This document shows, piece after piece, positions 18,350 through 26,666 of a DNA stretch of 64,000 bases. The translations under genes were made by a program, and so were the position numbers. Numbering within the stretch: position 1 is the stretch's first letter; every line of letters begins with the position of its first letter. Below the pieces are notes generated by a model, which had not been told where the DNA came from, ran no database searches, and saw nothing but the letters and a program-made list of their open reading frames with translations. The stretch covers positions 124,001 to 188,000 of the forward strand of contig CAWFAS010000005.1 in NCBI GenBank assembly GCA_963813895.1, given 5' to 3'. Source of the DNA: DASZWJ01 sp963813895. GTDB taxonomy: Bacteria; Pseudomonadota; Gammaproteobacteria; JAURND01.

Positions 18350-18356
18350 CCATCCA

Positions 18357-18503
18357 CTACTCTGCCACTGTCATAATTTCAATTCGTAATTCGGAAGATA
18401 AATGGTGCTGTATTTCTTGAACCAATAAATCTTTATCCCCATTGAATGCGAAGGATAATGTAGTGATTGAAGTTATTGACGATTTTATTTTGTTAATTAG
18501 TAA
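18357..18503 (-). pseudogene. possible gene remnant, 48 codons without a start
   Basis: On the minus strand a frame of 48 codons (ending HHLSSELRIEIMTVAE, stop at 18359-18357) looks protein-like, with amphipathic helical character (GDKDLLVQEIQHHLSSELRI). It has no ATG/GTG/TTG with a ribosome site upstream. It is cut off by a stop at 18506-18504, next to a degenerate palindromic element (18510-18560). It may be the 3' end of a gene truncated by that element. I do not recognise the family. Confidence 0.3.
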
Positions 18504-18560
18504 TTACTCACTCCGTCGTCCCGCTCCTGGACTTGATCCGGGATCATCCGCGGGATCCAG

Positions 18561-18851
18561 TTAAACGCAGATGTCTTCATATAAATCTCGCCATGTCGGA
18601 TTAAATTGTTCAATGATGTTTATTTTCCATTTCCTGCACCAATTTTTAAATCGTCTTTCGCGTCGAGCAGCTTCCATGATATCTTGATGCATTTCATAAT
18701 AAACCAGTTGGTGAACATTATACTTAGCTGTAAATCCAGGAATAAACTTATTTTTATGTTCCCATACTCTTTTTACTAAATTAGTTGTTGATCCAACATA
18801 CAATGTTCCATTGCGGCGACTTGCCAAAATATAAACAAAAGACTCTCCCAT
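18561..18851 (-). CDS. GIY-YIG domain endonuclease-like protein
   Basis: 96 residues from the ATG at 18851 (MGESFVYILASRRNGTLYVG); two more N-terminal residues are possible from 18857. The GIY-YIG core is present as VYIL then LYVGST, followed by the conserved Arg in LVKRVWEHK and Glu/Asn positions in HQDIMEAARRERRFKNW. Such single-domain UvrC/YhbQ-like proteins are widespread; their in vivo role is poorly known. The last codons and stop run directly into a palindromic repeat fragment (18510-18560), so the original 3' end may have been altered by that insertion. Confidence 0.85.
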   Translation of the reverse strand: MGESFVYILASRRNGTLYVGSTTNLVKRVWEHKNKFIPGFTAKYNVHQLVYYEMHQDIMEAARRERRFKNWCRKWKINIIEQFNPTWRDLYEDICV

Positions 18852-18966
18852 AAACATCTCCTCAAATCATATATCATTCATTATTGATACAAATTTTCGG
18901 TATTTAATGTTTAAAAATAGAGTTTGTAAATACAGTAAATTAAATCGTGGGGGTAACTGCTTACTC

Positions 18967-19051
18967 CGTCGTCCCGCGGCTTGTCCGCGGGATCCAGAAA
19001 AAAGCTGAGAAACCTCATTTCTGGATCCCGCGGACAAGCCGCGGGACGACG
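18967..19051. repeat. palindromic intergenic element, family B, copy 1
   Basis: Perfect 34-base arms (starting CGTCGTCCCGCGGCTTGTCC) separated by about 17 bases. Copies are at 20116-20244, 29816-29935 and, degenerate, 55327-55410. It would form a very stable hairpin. The rest of 18852-19218 shows no gene that I can support. Confidence 0.9.
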
Positions 19052-19218
19052 TGGTGGGAGCTGTGACGACAGGTCCGAATACCGACGTTGAATATAATGA
19101 TAAAAATGGGGAAACTGAAACAGCTTATCTATTGTTAAGCTGCTCCTCAATAAATCCTCCCAAAAATGCAACATCTGGGTCGTTGTTATTCAGCTCGGTT
19201 GTAGACCCTAAAATAATC

Positions 19219-20085
19219 TTATGGTGCCAAAAATGTCTGCATTTTTTCCTTGCAGAGTGTTTCAGTTAATTGCTGCAACATTTTCACGCGGTCTGCTAAC
19301 CAGAGTAGTTCCTGTTCGGTAATGGTGTATTTTTTATTGTAACGTGCATCAATGTAGGCATCGCGTAATAATTTAAAGTGGTGCTCTTCTTCGGCATTAT
19401 TTAAAGGAAATACTTTTATTAATCTTTGGTCTAAGGTATTGGTTAGCCTTCGTAAAACGTCCAAATCATGTGTCTTTGACTTGTAGCGAGTAAAGACTAA
19501 TAAAAGTGCATTATAAGAACGCTCTGCAGCTTGATGAAGTTGAAAAGCAGCCAAATTATAACTTTGTTTTTTAAGGCCAAATTCAAAAAACTCATAAAAA
19601 CCCACCGCATCAGTAAACCAATGCTCAAAATCCTCCTTAGCCAGCTCATAACGTTTTTCCTGATTTAACGGTTTGGCTTCTTGAAGGATCAAATTCTCTG
19701 AATCATATAGAATCACTCCTTCTTTTTTAATGTCTGAGAAAAAATACTGCCCTTCTTCAAGCTGACTATTGAAATAGCGGATATCATGCACAATTACCGA
19801 GCATGGGGTATGAATTTGCTCTGTTTTATGAATGGCGTTCATGAGATCGCTTTCTAAACGACGTTGTTTAAATATGCCCTGTGCTTTGATAATCACCAAT
19901 AAGTCATAATCGCTTTGGTAACGAAAATGCACACCATCGTCCTCATATTCCTCCACCCAATCCCCGCGTGCATAACTGCCAAACAAAATGACCATTTCTA
20001 TTTCTTTGTAGGCGCGGATGGCAGCCATAATTGTATGTAGTTCTTGCTGTTTGATGGCAGGTAGATGAGTCAAAGTGGTTTTCAT
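19219..20085 (-). CDS. nucleotidyltransferase-HEPN fusion protein
   Basis: 288 residues from ATG 20085 (MKTTLTHLPAIKQQELH). An upstream GTG at 20127 lies in a repeat element and is rejected. The N-terminal part carries a minimal nucleotidyltransferase motif, ILFGSYARGDW, followed by SDYDLLVI, giving the G-S and DxD metal ligands. The C-terminal part is a HEPN-like four-helix domain (AAFQLHQAAERSYNALLL then KSKTHDLDVLRRL). In two-gene MNT-HEPN systems the MNT subunit AMPylates and silences the HEPN RNase; here both are in one chain. A toxin-antitoxin or defence role is plausible. The strict HEPN RxxxxH catalytic motif is not clear, so RNase activity is uncertain. Confidence 0.82.
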   Translation of the reverse strand: MKTTLTHLPAIKQQELHTIMAAIRAYKEIEMVILFGSYARGDWVEEYEDDGVHFRYQSDYDLLVIIKAQGIFKQRRLESDLMNAIHKTEQIHTPCSVIVHDIRYFNSQLEEGQYFFSDIKKEGVILYDSENLILQEAKPLNQEKRYELAKEDFEHWFTDAVGFYEFFEFGLKKQSYNLAAFQLHQAAERSYNALLLVFTRYKSKTHDLDVLRRLTNTLDQRLIKVFPLNNAEEEHHFKLLRDAYIDARYNKKYTITEQELLWLADRVKMLQQLTETLCKEKMQTFLAP

Positions 20086-20115
20086 AATGTTATAAACTAA
20101 TAGTAGTTGATAGGG

Positions 20116-20244
20116 GTAACTGCTCACGCCATAACCAGCTCAGTCCGTCGTCCCGCGGCTTGTCCGCGGGATCCAGAAAAAAGCTGAGAAACCTTATATC
20201 TGGATCCCGCGGACAAGCCGTGGGACGACGGACTGAGCAGTTAC
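20116..20244. repeat. palindromic intergenic element, family B, copy 2
   Basis: The inverted repeat runs from GTAACTGCTCA at 20116 to TGAGCAGTTAC ending 20244. It has the same core as 18967-19051 (GTCGTCCCGCGGCTTGTCCG). It lies in the 5' region of the HEPN fusion gene and creates a spurious upstream GTG for it. Confidence 0.88.
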
Positions 20245-20349
20245 GATAGGGGAAAACTTCTTTAAAGTCATTAATAAAGCTAAGGAGGCGTATTCAAAAC
20301 AAAACGTTTGTTGACCATTTTCTGATGTCAGGAAAATGGTGTATTGGCT

Positions 20350-21732
20350 CTATTTCCCAATACAAAAACTGCTAAAAATCTCACCCAATAAATCGTCAGG
20401 TAAAAATTTTCCCGTAATTCCTGCCAAAGCTTCTTGGGCCAGTCTTAATTCTTCTGCTAACAACTCACCAGCACGGTTTTGCTGCAACTGTTGTTTGCCA
20501 ATTTGTATATGCTGCTGGGCCTTATCCAAAGCTACCAGGTGTCTGCGACGAGCGCTAAAAGTATTTTCAGTTGTTCCGCTAAAACCTACGCAAGATTTTA
20601 AATGTTCTTGCAGTAATTCCATGCCAGCGCCGGTTTTAGCGGAGAGAGTTATTTGCCATTGATCCGCTGAGTTTTTTTGCTTTTTAGGAGCGGCTGCAAT
20701 CAGGTCAATTTTATTTACAATAAGCGTTAAATTTTGGGGTAGCGGTGTATCGGGGAAAAATTCTGCCAGTAGCTGCGATGAATCTTCCTGGGTTTGCGTC
20801 GCATCTAAAACTAATAATAAATGGTCTGACCGACTAATTTCTTGTTTGGCGCGGCGTATACCTTCACGCTCCACGGGGTCGGTACTGTTATGTATTCCCG
20901 CTGTATCTATAATATATAGGGGGATGCCATCTAATAAAATACGTTCATGTAACACATCACGGGTAGTGCCGGGTATATCTGTAACAATAGCGCGCTCCTG
21001 TCCACTTAAGCGGTTTAATAGGCTGGATTTACCGACATTGGGTTTTCCTGCAATCACCACCGTCAAACCTTCGCGTAATAATACACCTTGTTGAGCCGTG
21101 CTATAAATCTGTTTGAGATCAAGTGAAAGTTGTTCTAAGGTCTGATCAATAAAGCTATCGCCTAAAAAGTCGATTTCTTCTTCTGGGAAATCGATGGCGG
21201 CTTCCACATACATACGTAGGCGAGTAAGGGTGTTGAGCAATTGTTGGATGTAGTTAGCAAATTCACCTTGTAGGGAACGCATTGCTGAATGAGCAGCCTG
21301 TGTGGAGGAGGCAGAAATTAAATCGGCGATGGCTTCTGCCTGGGTTAAATCCAATTTGTTATTTAAAAAAGCGCGTTCGGAAAATTCACCGGGACGTGCC
21401 ATCTGCACTCCCAAGGTGAATACGGTTTTTAATAGTGAGTCGAGTACCACCGGGCCGCCATGCCCATGCAGTTCCAACACGTCCTCTCCGGTAAAAGAGT
21501 GGGGCGCAGGGAAATATAAAGCGAGCCCTTCATCGAGTAGGGCGCCGTCTTTAGTGATAAATTTGCTGTAATGGGCGTACCTTGGCGCAGGAAGTTTGCC
21601 AAATAGGGCTATGGCGACTTTGGAGGCATTGGGACCTGAGACACGGATGATGCCTATTCCGCCCCGACCAGGGGGAGTAGCAATGGCGGCAATGGTGGTG
21701 ATGGGATTGCGATTTGAGTTTTGGGTTTGCAT
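20350..21732 (-). CDS. mnmE: tRNA modification GTPase MnmE
   Basis: 460 residues, normal length. With MnmG it makes 5-carboxymethylaminomethyl-uridine at the wobble position of certain tRNAs. The N-terminal formyl-THF-binding domain (ITTIAAIATPPGRGGIGIIR) is followed by a helical domain with an inserted G domain: GKPNVGKSSLLNRL (G1), TDIPGTTRD (G2), DTAGIH (G3), NKIDLI (G4). It ends with the conserved C-terminal FCIGK containing the catalytic Cys. It follows yidC in the classical rpmH-rnpA-yidD-yidC-mnmE order, but a 430-base region with two repeat elements separates it from yidC. Confidence 0.97.
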   Translation of the reverse strand: MQTQNSNRNPITTIAAIATPPGRGGIGIIRVSGPNASKVAIALFGKLPAPRYAHYSKFITKDGALLDEGLALYFPAPHSFTGEDVLELHGHGGPVVLDSLLKTVFTLGVQMARPGEFSERAFLNNKLDLTQAEAIADLISASSTQAAHSAMRSLQGEFANYIQQLLNTLTRLRMYVEAAIDFPEEEIDFLGDSFIDQTLEQLSLDLKQIYSTAQQGVLLREGLTVVIAGKPNVGKSSLLNRLSGQERAIVTDIPGTTRDVLHERILLDGIPLYIIDTAGIHNSTDPVEREGIRRAKQEISRSDHLLLVLDATQTQEDSSQLLAEFFPDTPLPQNLTLIVNKIDLIAAAPKKQKNSADQWQITLSAKTGAGMELLQEHLKSCVGFSGTTENTFSARRRHLVALDKAQQHIQIGKQQLQQNRAGELLAEELRLAQEALAGITGKFLPDDLLGEIFSSFCIGK

Positions 21733-21739
21733 TTAGATT

Positions 21740-21831
21740 AGGTGCCTTGCCCCTCTCCCGCAAGGGGAGAGGGGATACAGTGCTTTTTCCAAAAAATGGA
21801 GTGAATTATTCAACAACGCCCCCGCAAGGAA
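21740..21831. repeat. palindromic intergenic element, family E, split by a MITE
   Basis: The core hairpin CCCCTCTCCCGCAAGGGGAG is followed by GGGATACAGTGCTTTTTCC and an ATTATTCAACAACGCCCCC arm, matching the element at 35351-35533. The MITE at 21832-22113 interrupts it; its remainder (GCAAGGAAGAGGGGAGA) continues at 22114. Confidence 0.75.
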
Positions 21832-22113
21832 GCTATCGGATGCACACATTTTTTTTAGCCGCCAGAATTAGAGTTTGTCGTCCCCGCTTTACCGAATTAT
21901 CCTAAAATATCAGCCTATCAAGCGGGGATCCAGTGCCTAATTTTCAAACAAAGTGAAGTAGCCATAAACAGTTATGACTGGCATTTGTGCGTTCCGTTGG
22001 AAAGGTGGGCACTAGATTCCTGCTTGATAGGCTGATATTTTAGGATAATTCGGTAAAGCAGGAACGACGTACTCAGCATTTCTAGTAATTACAAAATGTG
22101 TGCATCGGATAGC
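21832..22113. mobile_element. MITE-like nested-hairpin element with 8-bp target duplication
   Basis: 282 bases. The ends GCTATCGGATGCACACATTTT and the complementary copy near 22093-22113 match at 20 of 21 positions. The flanks are the 8-base direct repeat GCAAGGAA (21824-21831 and 22114-22121). Inside is a perfect 38-base inverted repeat (starting GCTTTACCGAATTATCCTAA near 21888, partner around 22022-22060). The element has no coding capacity and was inserted into a family E repeat. Its ends differ from those of the 289-base element at 14863, but its size and nested plan are alike. Confidence 0.82.
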
Positions 22114-22165
22114 GCAAGGAAGAGGGGAGAAAGCCATTGTGTTAAATAGCTACAAATCAGCCACT

Positions 22166-23836
22166 CTATGCCCTAACAGTTTTATCACTCTTCTCCAATT
22201 GACGAGTAATGTACCACTGCTGCAACACACTCAGGCAATTATTGACTAGCCAATAAAGAACCAATCCCGCAGGGAAGGTAATAAAGAATATAGTAAAGAC
22301 TACCGGCAACAGCATCATGACTTTGGCCTGCATGGGATCAGCGGGTGGTGGATTAAGCCGTTGTTGCATCCACATACTAATGCCCATTAAAACGGGTAAT
22401 ACATAATAGGGATCATGCACTGCTAAATCGTGTATCCACAAAATGAAGGGGGCTTGGCGTAAATCCACGCTTTCGATCAGTACATAATAGAGAGCGATGA
22501 AGAATGGAATCTGCACGATCATAGGGAGGCAGCCCGTTAGAGGATTGGCCTTCTCTTTTTTGTATAACTCCATGGTGGCCTGGCTTAGTTTCTGTCTATC
22601 ATCGCCATAACGTTCTTTAATAGCCTGCAGTTTGGGTGTCAATTTACGCAATTTTGCCATTGAGCGATAGCTGGTTTCGGAGAGCTTATAAAATAAAAGT
22701 TTGATCAGGAAAGTCACAATTACAATGGACCAACCCCAATTGCCAATCCAGGTATGGATATGTTTCATTACCCAAAAAATAGCCAGAGAGATGGGAGATA
22801 GCCAGCCGTAGTCAATCGTTAAATCTAAGTGTGGGGCCAGTGTTTTTAAAGTATCAGCCTTTTCTGGTCCAGCATACAAAACAGCGCTGGTAGAGGCATT
22901 TTTTCCCGGTTGCACGTCTAGTGGTTGACCTACAAAGCCCAAAGCATAAATACCATCAGCATCTACGCGGCTGTAATAATGGTTGGTTTGTACCTGATCG
23001 GGAATCCAGCTGGTTAGAAAATACCTTTGCTGCATGGCAATCCAGCCGCCAACGCTGGTGCGATCAAGATTCTGCTTTTGCAATTTGCTATAAGGAATTT
23101 TTTCATAAGGTTCACTGGAAGTAGATATAGCAGGACCCTTGTAGGTATGAATGGTAAATAAACCGCCGCCGCTGCTGGTCTGCGGTCTTTGTCGCAATTG
23201 TGCGTATAACTGACCTGCCCAAGGTTGTGGCGATTGATTTTCAATCTGATAATTTACCTGAATGTCATACCTGCCGCGGTGAAAAGTGTAAGTTTTTATC
23301 ACCTTTAAGCCGTTGGGACTCTGCCAAGTCATGCTGACCTGAAGTTCATTTTGCCCTGGGTTAAGCTGGTATTCTGTCTGTTGTGGCGTGTAGAGAGCTT
23401 GCCCGCTCTGAGTATCTGGACCTTCGGGTCCGATCAAGCCCGTTTGTGCAATAAATAATGCACCGGAATTATCGTTGAGTATTTGTACCGGTTTATTGGG
23501 GGTATCCAGGGATTCAGGATATTTGGGCAGGTTGAGTTGCACCACATTGCCACCCTGGGTATCTATAGTTAAGCGGAGCACATCGGTAACTACATGGACC
23601 TGCGGGTGACTAGAGGTTGATTGGCTGGACGTAATTCCTGGCACTGAGGATGTACTTGTCGGCAAACTATTATTATTTTGCTCACGCACTGAGACTGGCG
23701 GAACATTGGCAGAACCGGTAGTAGCCTCAGTGGCGGGTGCTGCGGTAGTAGCCGGATAGTCTTTTTGCCAGGCTTGCCATAAGGCAAATAAAATGGCCAT
23801 CAATGCGATGTAAAGGATGATGCGTCTATGTTCCAT
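22166..23836 (-). CDS. yidC: membrane protein insertase YidC
   Basis: 556 residues from ATG 23836 (MEHRRIILYIALMAILFALW). A longer frame to 23881 overlaps yidD and lacks the family's N-terminus. The first residues form the N-terminal membrane anchor; a Ser/Thr-rich linker and the periplasmic beta-sandwich domain follow (about 80-330). Then comes the five-segment insertase core (GWSIVIVTFLIKLLFYKLSE onward, including MAKLRKLTPKLQAIKERYGD and NPLTGCLPMIVQIPFFIALY). It inserts and folds inner-membrane proteins, including subunits of the ATP synthase encoded downstream. Its ATG lies one base from the yidD stop, indicating one operon. Confidence 0.96.
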   Translation of the reverse strand: MEHRRIILYIALMAILFALWQAWQKDYPATTAAPATEATTGSANVPPVSVREQNNNSLPTSTSSVPGITSSQSTSSHPQVHVVTDVLRLTIDTQGGNVVQLNLPKYPESLDTPNKPVQILNDNSGALFIAQTGLIGPEGPDTQSGQALYTPQQTEYQLNPGQNELQVSMTWQSPNGLKVIKTYTFHRGRYDIQVNYQIENQSPQPWAGQLYAQLRQRPQTSSGGGLFTIHTYKGPAISTSSEPYEKIPYSKLQKQNLDRTSVGGWIAMQQRYFLTSWIPDQVQTNHYYSRVDADGIYALGFVGQPLDVQPGKNASTSAVLYAGPEKADTLKTLAPHLDLTIDYGWLSPISLAIFWVMKHIHTWIGNWGWSIVIVTFLIKLLFYKLSETSYRSMAKLRKLTPKLQAIKERYGDDRQKLSQATMELYKKEKANPLTGCLPMIVQIPFFIALYYVLIESVDLRQAPFILWIHDLAVHDPYYVLPVLMGISMWMQQRLNPPPADPMQAKVMMLLPVVFTIFFITFPAGLVLYWLVNNCLSVLQQWYITRQLEKSDKTVRA

Positions 23837-23837
23837 A

Positions 23838-24215
23838 TTAAATCTCTTTATTTTTATCTGATGTCGGTTCGCAATCGGCAATCATCATTTGAGTAGGATG
23901 ATGGCCAGTTATTGGGAGCGAAGATTGCAATTCTCTTTTGGGACTGCAAATGGGAACTGCGGGATCATATCCGCCGGGATGAAATGGATGACAGCGTAGT
24001 AAACGTCGCAATGTCAGCCACAGGCCTTGAATAATGCCGTAATGCATGAGCGCTTCTTGTGCGTATTCTGAACAGCTTGGATGAAAACGGCAATGGCTTC
24101 CCAGCCACGGACTGAGCAGGTAGCGATAAGTTTTTAATAGGAACAAAAGCAGTTTTAAGCACTTATCAGCAATAATATTTTTAAGCCTCGCTGGTCTTAT
24201 TTCAAACGTGCCCAT
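23838..24215 (-). CDS. yidD: membrane protein insertion efficiency factor
   Basis: 125 residues from ATG 24215. The family core is clear: LLKTYRYLLSPWLGSHCRFH, PSCSEYAQEAL, HYGIIQGLWLTLRRLLRCHP and FHPGGYDPAVP. YidD proteins are usually 70-90 residues; here a C-terminal polar tail of about 35 residues is added. The start overlaps the end of rnpA by 19 bases, as is common in this operon. YidD helps YidC-dependent insertion at the inner membrane. An internal start nearer KCLKLLLFLLKT is possible, because the first residues are not conserved. Confidence 0.93.
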   Translation of the reverse strand: MGTFEIRPARLKNIIADKCLKLLLFLLKTYRYLLSPWLGSHCRFHPSCSEYAQEALMHYGIIQGLWLTLRRLLRCHPFHPGGYDPAVPICSPKRELQSSLPITGHHPTQMMIADCEPTSDKNKEI

Positions 24216-24532
24216 AAATTCTGGAAACGCTGCTGCTGTTCTGAGTTGCTTAACAGGTCAGCTCCCTTATAAGCAACCACAACTAAATCTTTGCTGCCGA
24301 GCTGCATTTGGCTTAAACGAAAGGTTTCTCGCGCTATGCGCTTTAGTCGGTTGCGCTCTGTGGCATTGCGAATTTGTTTTTTCGAAAGGCTCAAGCCTAA
24401 TCTGCAATAACCTAGGTTATTGGGACAGCTATAAATGGTTATATATTGAGTGCTGCATCGTTTGGCAGCGCGCCAAACTTGTTTAAATTCTACTGCTGAC
24501 TTCAGTCTTTGTGCCTGGGAGAATTTATACAT
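24197..24532 (-). CDS. rnpA: ribonuclease P protein component
   Basis: 111 residues from ATG 24532 (MYKFSQAQRLKSAVEFKQVW). An upstream TTG at 24550 is rejected. The RNase P protein signature is present: LGLSLSKKQIRNATERNRLK then RIARETFRLSQ, the basic helix that binds the RNA subunit. With the M1 RNA it matures the 5' ends of tRNAs. It is second in the rpmH operon, overlapping yidD by 19 bases. Confidence 0.95.
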   Translation of the reverse strand: MYKFSQAQRLKSAVEFKQVWRAAKRCSTQYITIYSCPNNLGYCRLGLSLSKKQIRNATERNRLKRIARETFRLSQMQLGSKDLVVVAYKGADLLSNSEQQQRFQNLWARLK

Positions 24533-24607
24533 GTGGGGCGCCAATACCAATCCAAGATTATTTCGGCAGTTAACCTGCCGAAATGCACAATGCCTGAGCT
24601 TTCTAAA

Positions 24608-24742
24608 TTACTGGCCTAGACGTTTACGACCTTTTGCACGTCGATTATTGATAATTTGGCGGCCACGTTTGGTTGCCATACGGGCGCGGAAACCGTGAGT
24701 ACGGTTGCGTTTTAAATTACTGGGTTGAAAAGTTCTTTTCAT
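24608..24742 (-). CDS. rpmH: 50S ribosomal protein L34
   Basis: 44 residues, the canonical L34 length: MKRTFQPSNLKRNRTHGFRA then RMATKRGRQIINNRRAKGRK. A good ribosome site (CAGGAAAC) precedes ATG 24742; the longer frame to 24910 is not real. It leads the rpmH-rnpA-yidD-yidC operon. In most gammaproteobacteria dnaA and oriC lie immediately upstream, but here the upstream DNA is a tandem repeat, a family A element and comM, so the origin has been separated from this block. Confidence 0.97.
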   Translation of the reverse strand: MKRTFQPSNLKRNRTHGFRARMATKRGRQIINNRRAKGRKRLGQ

Positions 24743-24854
24743 ATTGTTTCCTGAATCCGGTTGCTTTATGTTGCAATTCGCACGAATTAAATCGCGCCTG
24801 CGTCGAGCATAAAATGAGGAAGAGATTCTAGTGCAAATTAATAGCGAGGTCAAA

Positions 24855-24884
24855 TCCAAAGCTGCCAAGTCCAAAGCTGCCAAG
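24855..24884. repeat. tandem duplication of 15 bases
   Basis: TCCAAAGCTGCCAAG occurs twice in direct succession upstream of rpmH. I see no gene here; this is probably replication slippage in the 5' region. The remainder of 24743-24919 holds only the rpmH leader and promoter region. Confidence 0.9.
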
Positions 24885-24919
24885 GCTGGGACAAAATGTT
24901 TCAGCTCCAAGGGTCTGAA

Positions 24920-25163
24920 GGATCGACACCTATTTATTTAAAGTATCTTTCGTTGACGAGAAAGACTAGATGAAGCGCCACTAGAGGCTGCCCCCTTCCT
25001 AACCTTCCCCCGCAAGCGGGGGAAGGGACTGGTTGGGCAGAATAAGTTAAGTTATGCACCCAATCCCATGTTAGCTCGAGCAAGTCCCTTCCCCCGCTTG
25101 CGGGGGAAGGTTAGGAAGGGGGCAGTTTCTAGTGGCAACCATTCTGTAACTGCACAATATAAA
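24920..25163. repeat. palindromic intergenic element, family A, copy 2
   Basis: It begins GGATCGACACCTATTTATTT. The inverted arms (CTGCCCCCTTCCTAACC then CTTCCCCCGCAAGCGGGGG at about 24990-25025, mirrored at 25087-25125) flank about 60 bases. It abuts the comM stop codon at its right end and may serve as a terminator for comM. Confidence 0.88.
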
Positions 25164-26666
25164 TTAATAGCTTAAGCCGCGATAACCCAATGACTCAGTA
25201 AGATGGGGCGTAGCGATTTGCATACTGCCATCCAAGTCAGCGATGGTGCGGGCAACTTTTAATATACGGTGGTAAGCACGGGCTGATAAACGAAAACGTT
25301 CCAGTGCTTGCTCCAAAATTTGCTGGTCAGAAGAGGTGAGGGGACAAAATTGTTCCACTTCTCTAGACATTAAATCTCCATTGGCCTTACCACATCGCTG
25401 CTGCTGCACTTCCCAGGCTTTTGTGACTCTGGCGCGTACTTGCGCGCTGTTTTCTGCTGAATGGCCTGGTTGAAGGATAAGAGTTCCTTTAGCTAATCGT
25501 GCTACGGTGATGTGCATATCCATGCGGTCTAGCAGGGGTCCGGAGATGCGTGTTTTATAACGTTTGACCTGTTCGGAAGTGCATTGACATTGGCCGCCTG
25601 GGTCACTGAGGTAGCCGCAAGGGCAGGGATTCATGGCCGTGACCAGCTGAAAACGGGCGGGAAATTGTGCTTGATAGGATGCACGGGAAATGGTGACGAA
25701 GCCCGATTCCAGTGGTTCACGTAGGGCCTCTAATACCGAGCGATTAAATTCAGGCAATTCATCGAGAAATAATACCCCTTGGTGAGCAAGCGAAATTTCA
25801 CCGGGTTTGGGAGGGCTACCGCCGCCCACTAGAGCGACACTGGAGGCGGTATGATGGGGAGAACGAAAAGGTCGTATACGCCAGTTTCGTTCTTGAAAGG
25901 ATTTGCCGGCAATAGACAGAACAGCTGCAGCCTCCAATGCCTCTGCTTCTGTCATAGCGGGCAAAATCCCATTTAGGCGACTGGCCAGCATAGTTTTACC
26001 TGTGCCAGGCGGACCGACCATTAGCAGGCTATGTTTGCCAGCAGCGGCGATTTCCAAAGCGCGTCTGGCCAACAATTGCCCTCGCACATCGGCTAGATCG
26101 ACTAAGGCTTCTTCTAGGGCAGGGTGGCTGGTTCTTTGATAAACAGCCAATGGACGTGCGTTCAGCAGATGTGCGCAGACTTCTAACAGATGCCGCGCAG
26201 GGAGAACCTCAAGGTTTTCCGGTAAGGACGCTTCGCTGGCATTGTCAGCTGGAATAATGAGTTGGCGCTTGGCTTCACGGGTGGCTAATGCAAAAGGCAG
26301 CGCACCTTGAATAGGGCGCAAGACGCCTGTTAAGGCGAGTTCCCCACTGAATTCATAATTATTCAACGGTAAAGCGGGTATCTGACCAGAAGCCGCTAAA
26401 ATGCCTAGCGCAATCGGCAAGTCAAACCGGCCACCTTCTTTAGGGAGATCGGCGGGGGCCAGATTGACAGTGATACGTCGTGGTGGGAATTCAAAATGGG
26501 AATTCAGGATGGCACTGCGTACCCGGTCTTTACTTTCTTTAACCGCCGCTTCGGGTAGGCCGACAATGGAAAAACGCGGTAATCCGCCCGATAGATGAAC
26601 TTCAACCGTCACCTGCGGGGCCTGTATACCGCTGCTAGCGCGGCTATAGACTACCGCGATACCCAT
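25164..26666 (-). CDS. comM: YifB/ComM family AAA+ ATPase
   Basis: 500 residues, normal length. It begins MGIAVVYSRASSGIQAPQVT, with the N-terminal Lon-like fold domain. The Mg-chelatase-type AAA+ module has Walker A (MVGPPGTGKTMLASRL), the PFRSPHHTASS loop, Walker B (GVLFLDELPEF) and a zinc-binding-like Cys cluster (MNPCPCGY then CQC). ComM is a hexameric helicase that extends branch migration during natural transformation. Intact length suggests function. The ATG at 26666 overlaps the last base of the ubiK stop, so the two are likely co-transcribed. Confidence 0.94.
   Translation of the reverse strand: MGIAVVYSRASSGIQAPQVTVEVHLSGGLPRFSIVGLPEAAVKESKDRVRSAILNSHFEFPPRRITVNLAPADLPKEGGRFDLPIALGILAASGQIPALPLNNYEFSGELALTGVLRPIQGALPFALATREAKRQLIIPADNASEASLPENLEVLPARHLLEVCAHLLNARPLAVYQRTSHPALEEALVDLADVRGQLLARRALEIAAAGKHSLLMVGPPGTGKTMLASRLNGILPAMTEAEALEAAAVLSIAGKSFQERNWRIRPFRSPHHTASSVALVGGGSPPKPGEISLAHQGVLFLDELPEFNRSVLEALREPLESGFVTISRASYQAQFPARFQLVTAMNPCPCGYLSDPGGQCQCTSEQVKRYKTRISGPLLDRMDMHITVARLAKGTLILQPGHSAENSAQVRARVTKAWEVQQQRCGKANGDLMSREVEQFCPLTSSDQQILEQALERFRLSARAYHRILKVARTIADLDGSMQIATPHLTESLGYRGLSY

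Noticed and set aside
20086..20127. N-terminal extension of the HEPN fusion from GTG 20127
   Set aside because: The GTG lies inside the family B element; ATG 20085 starts the conserved part.
23837..23881. Longer yidC start
   Set aside because: It overlaps yidD and precedes the family's N-terminal membrane anchor; ATG 23836 is the normal start.
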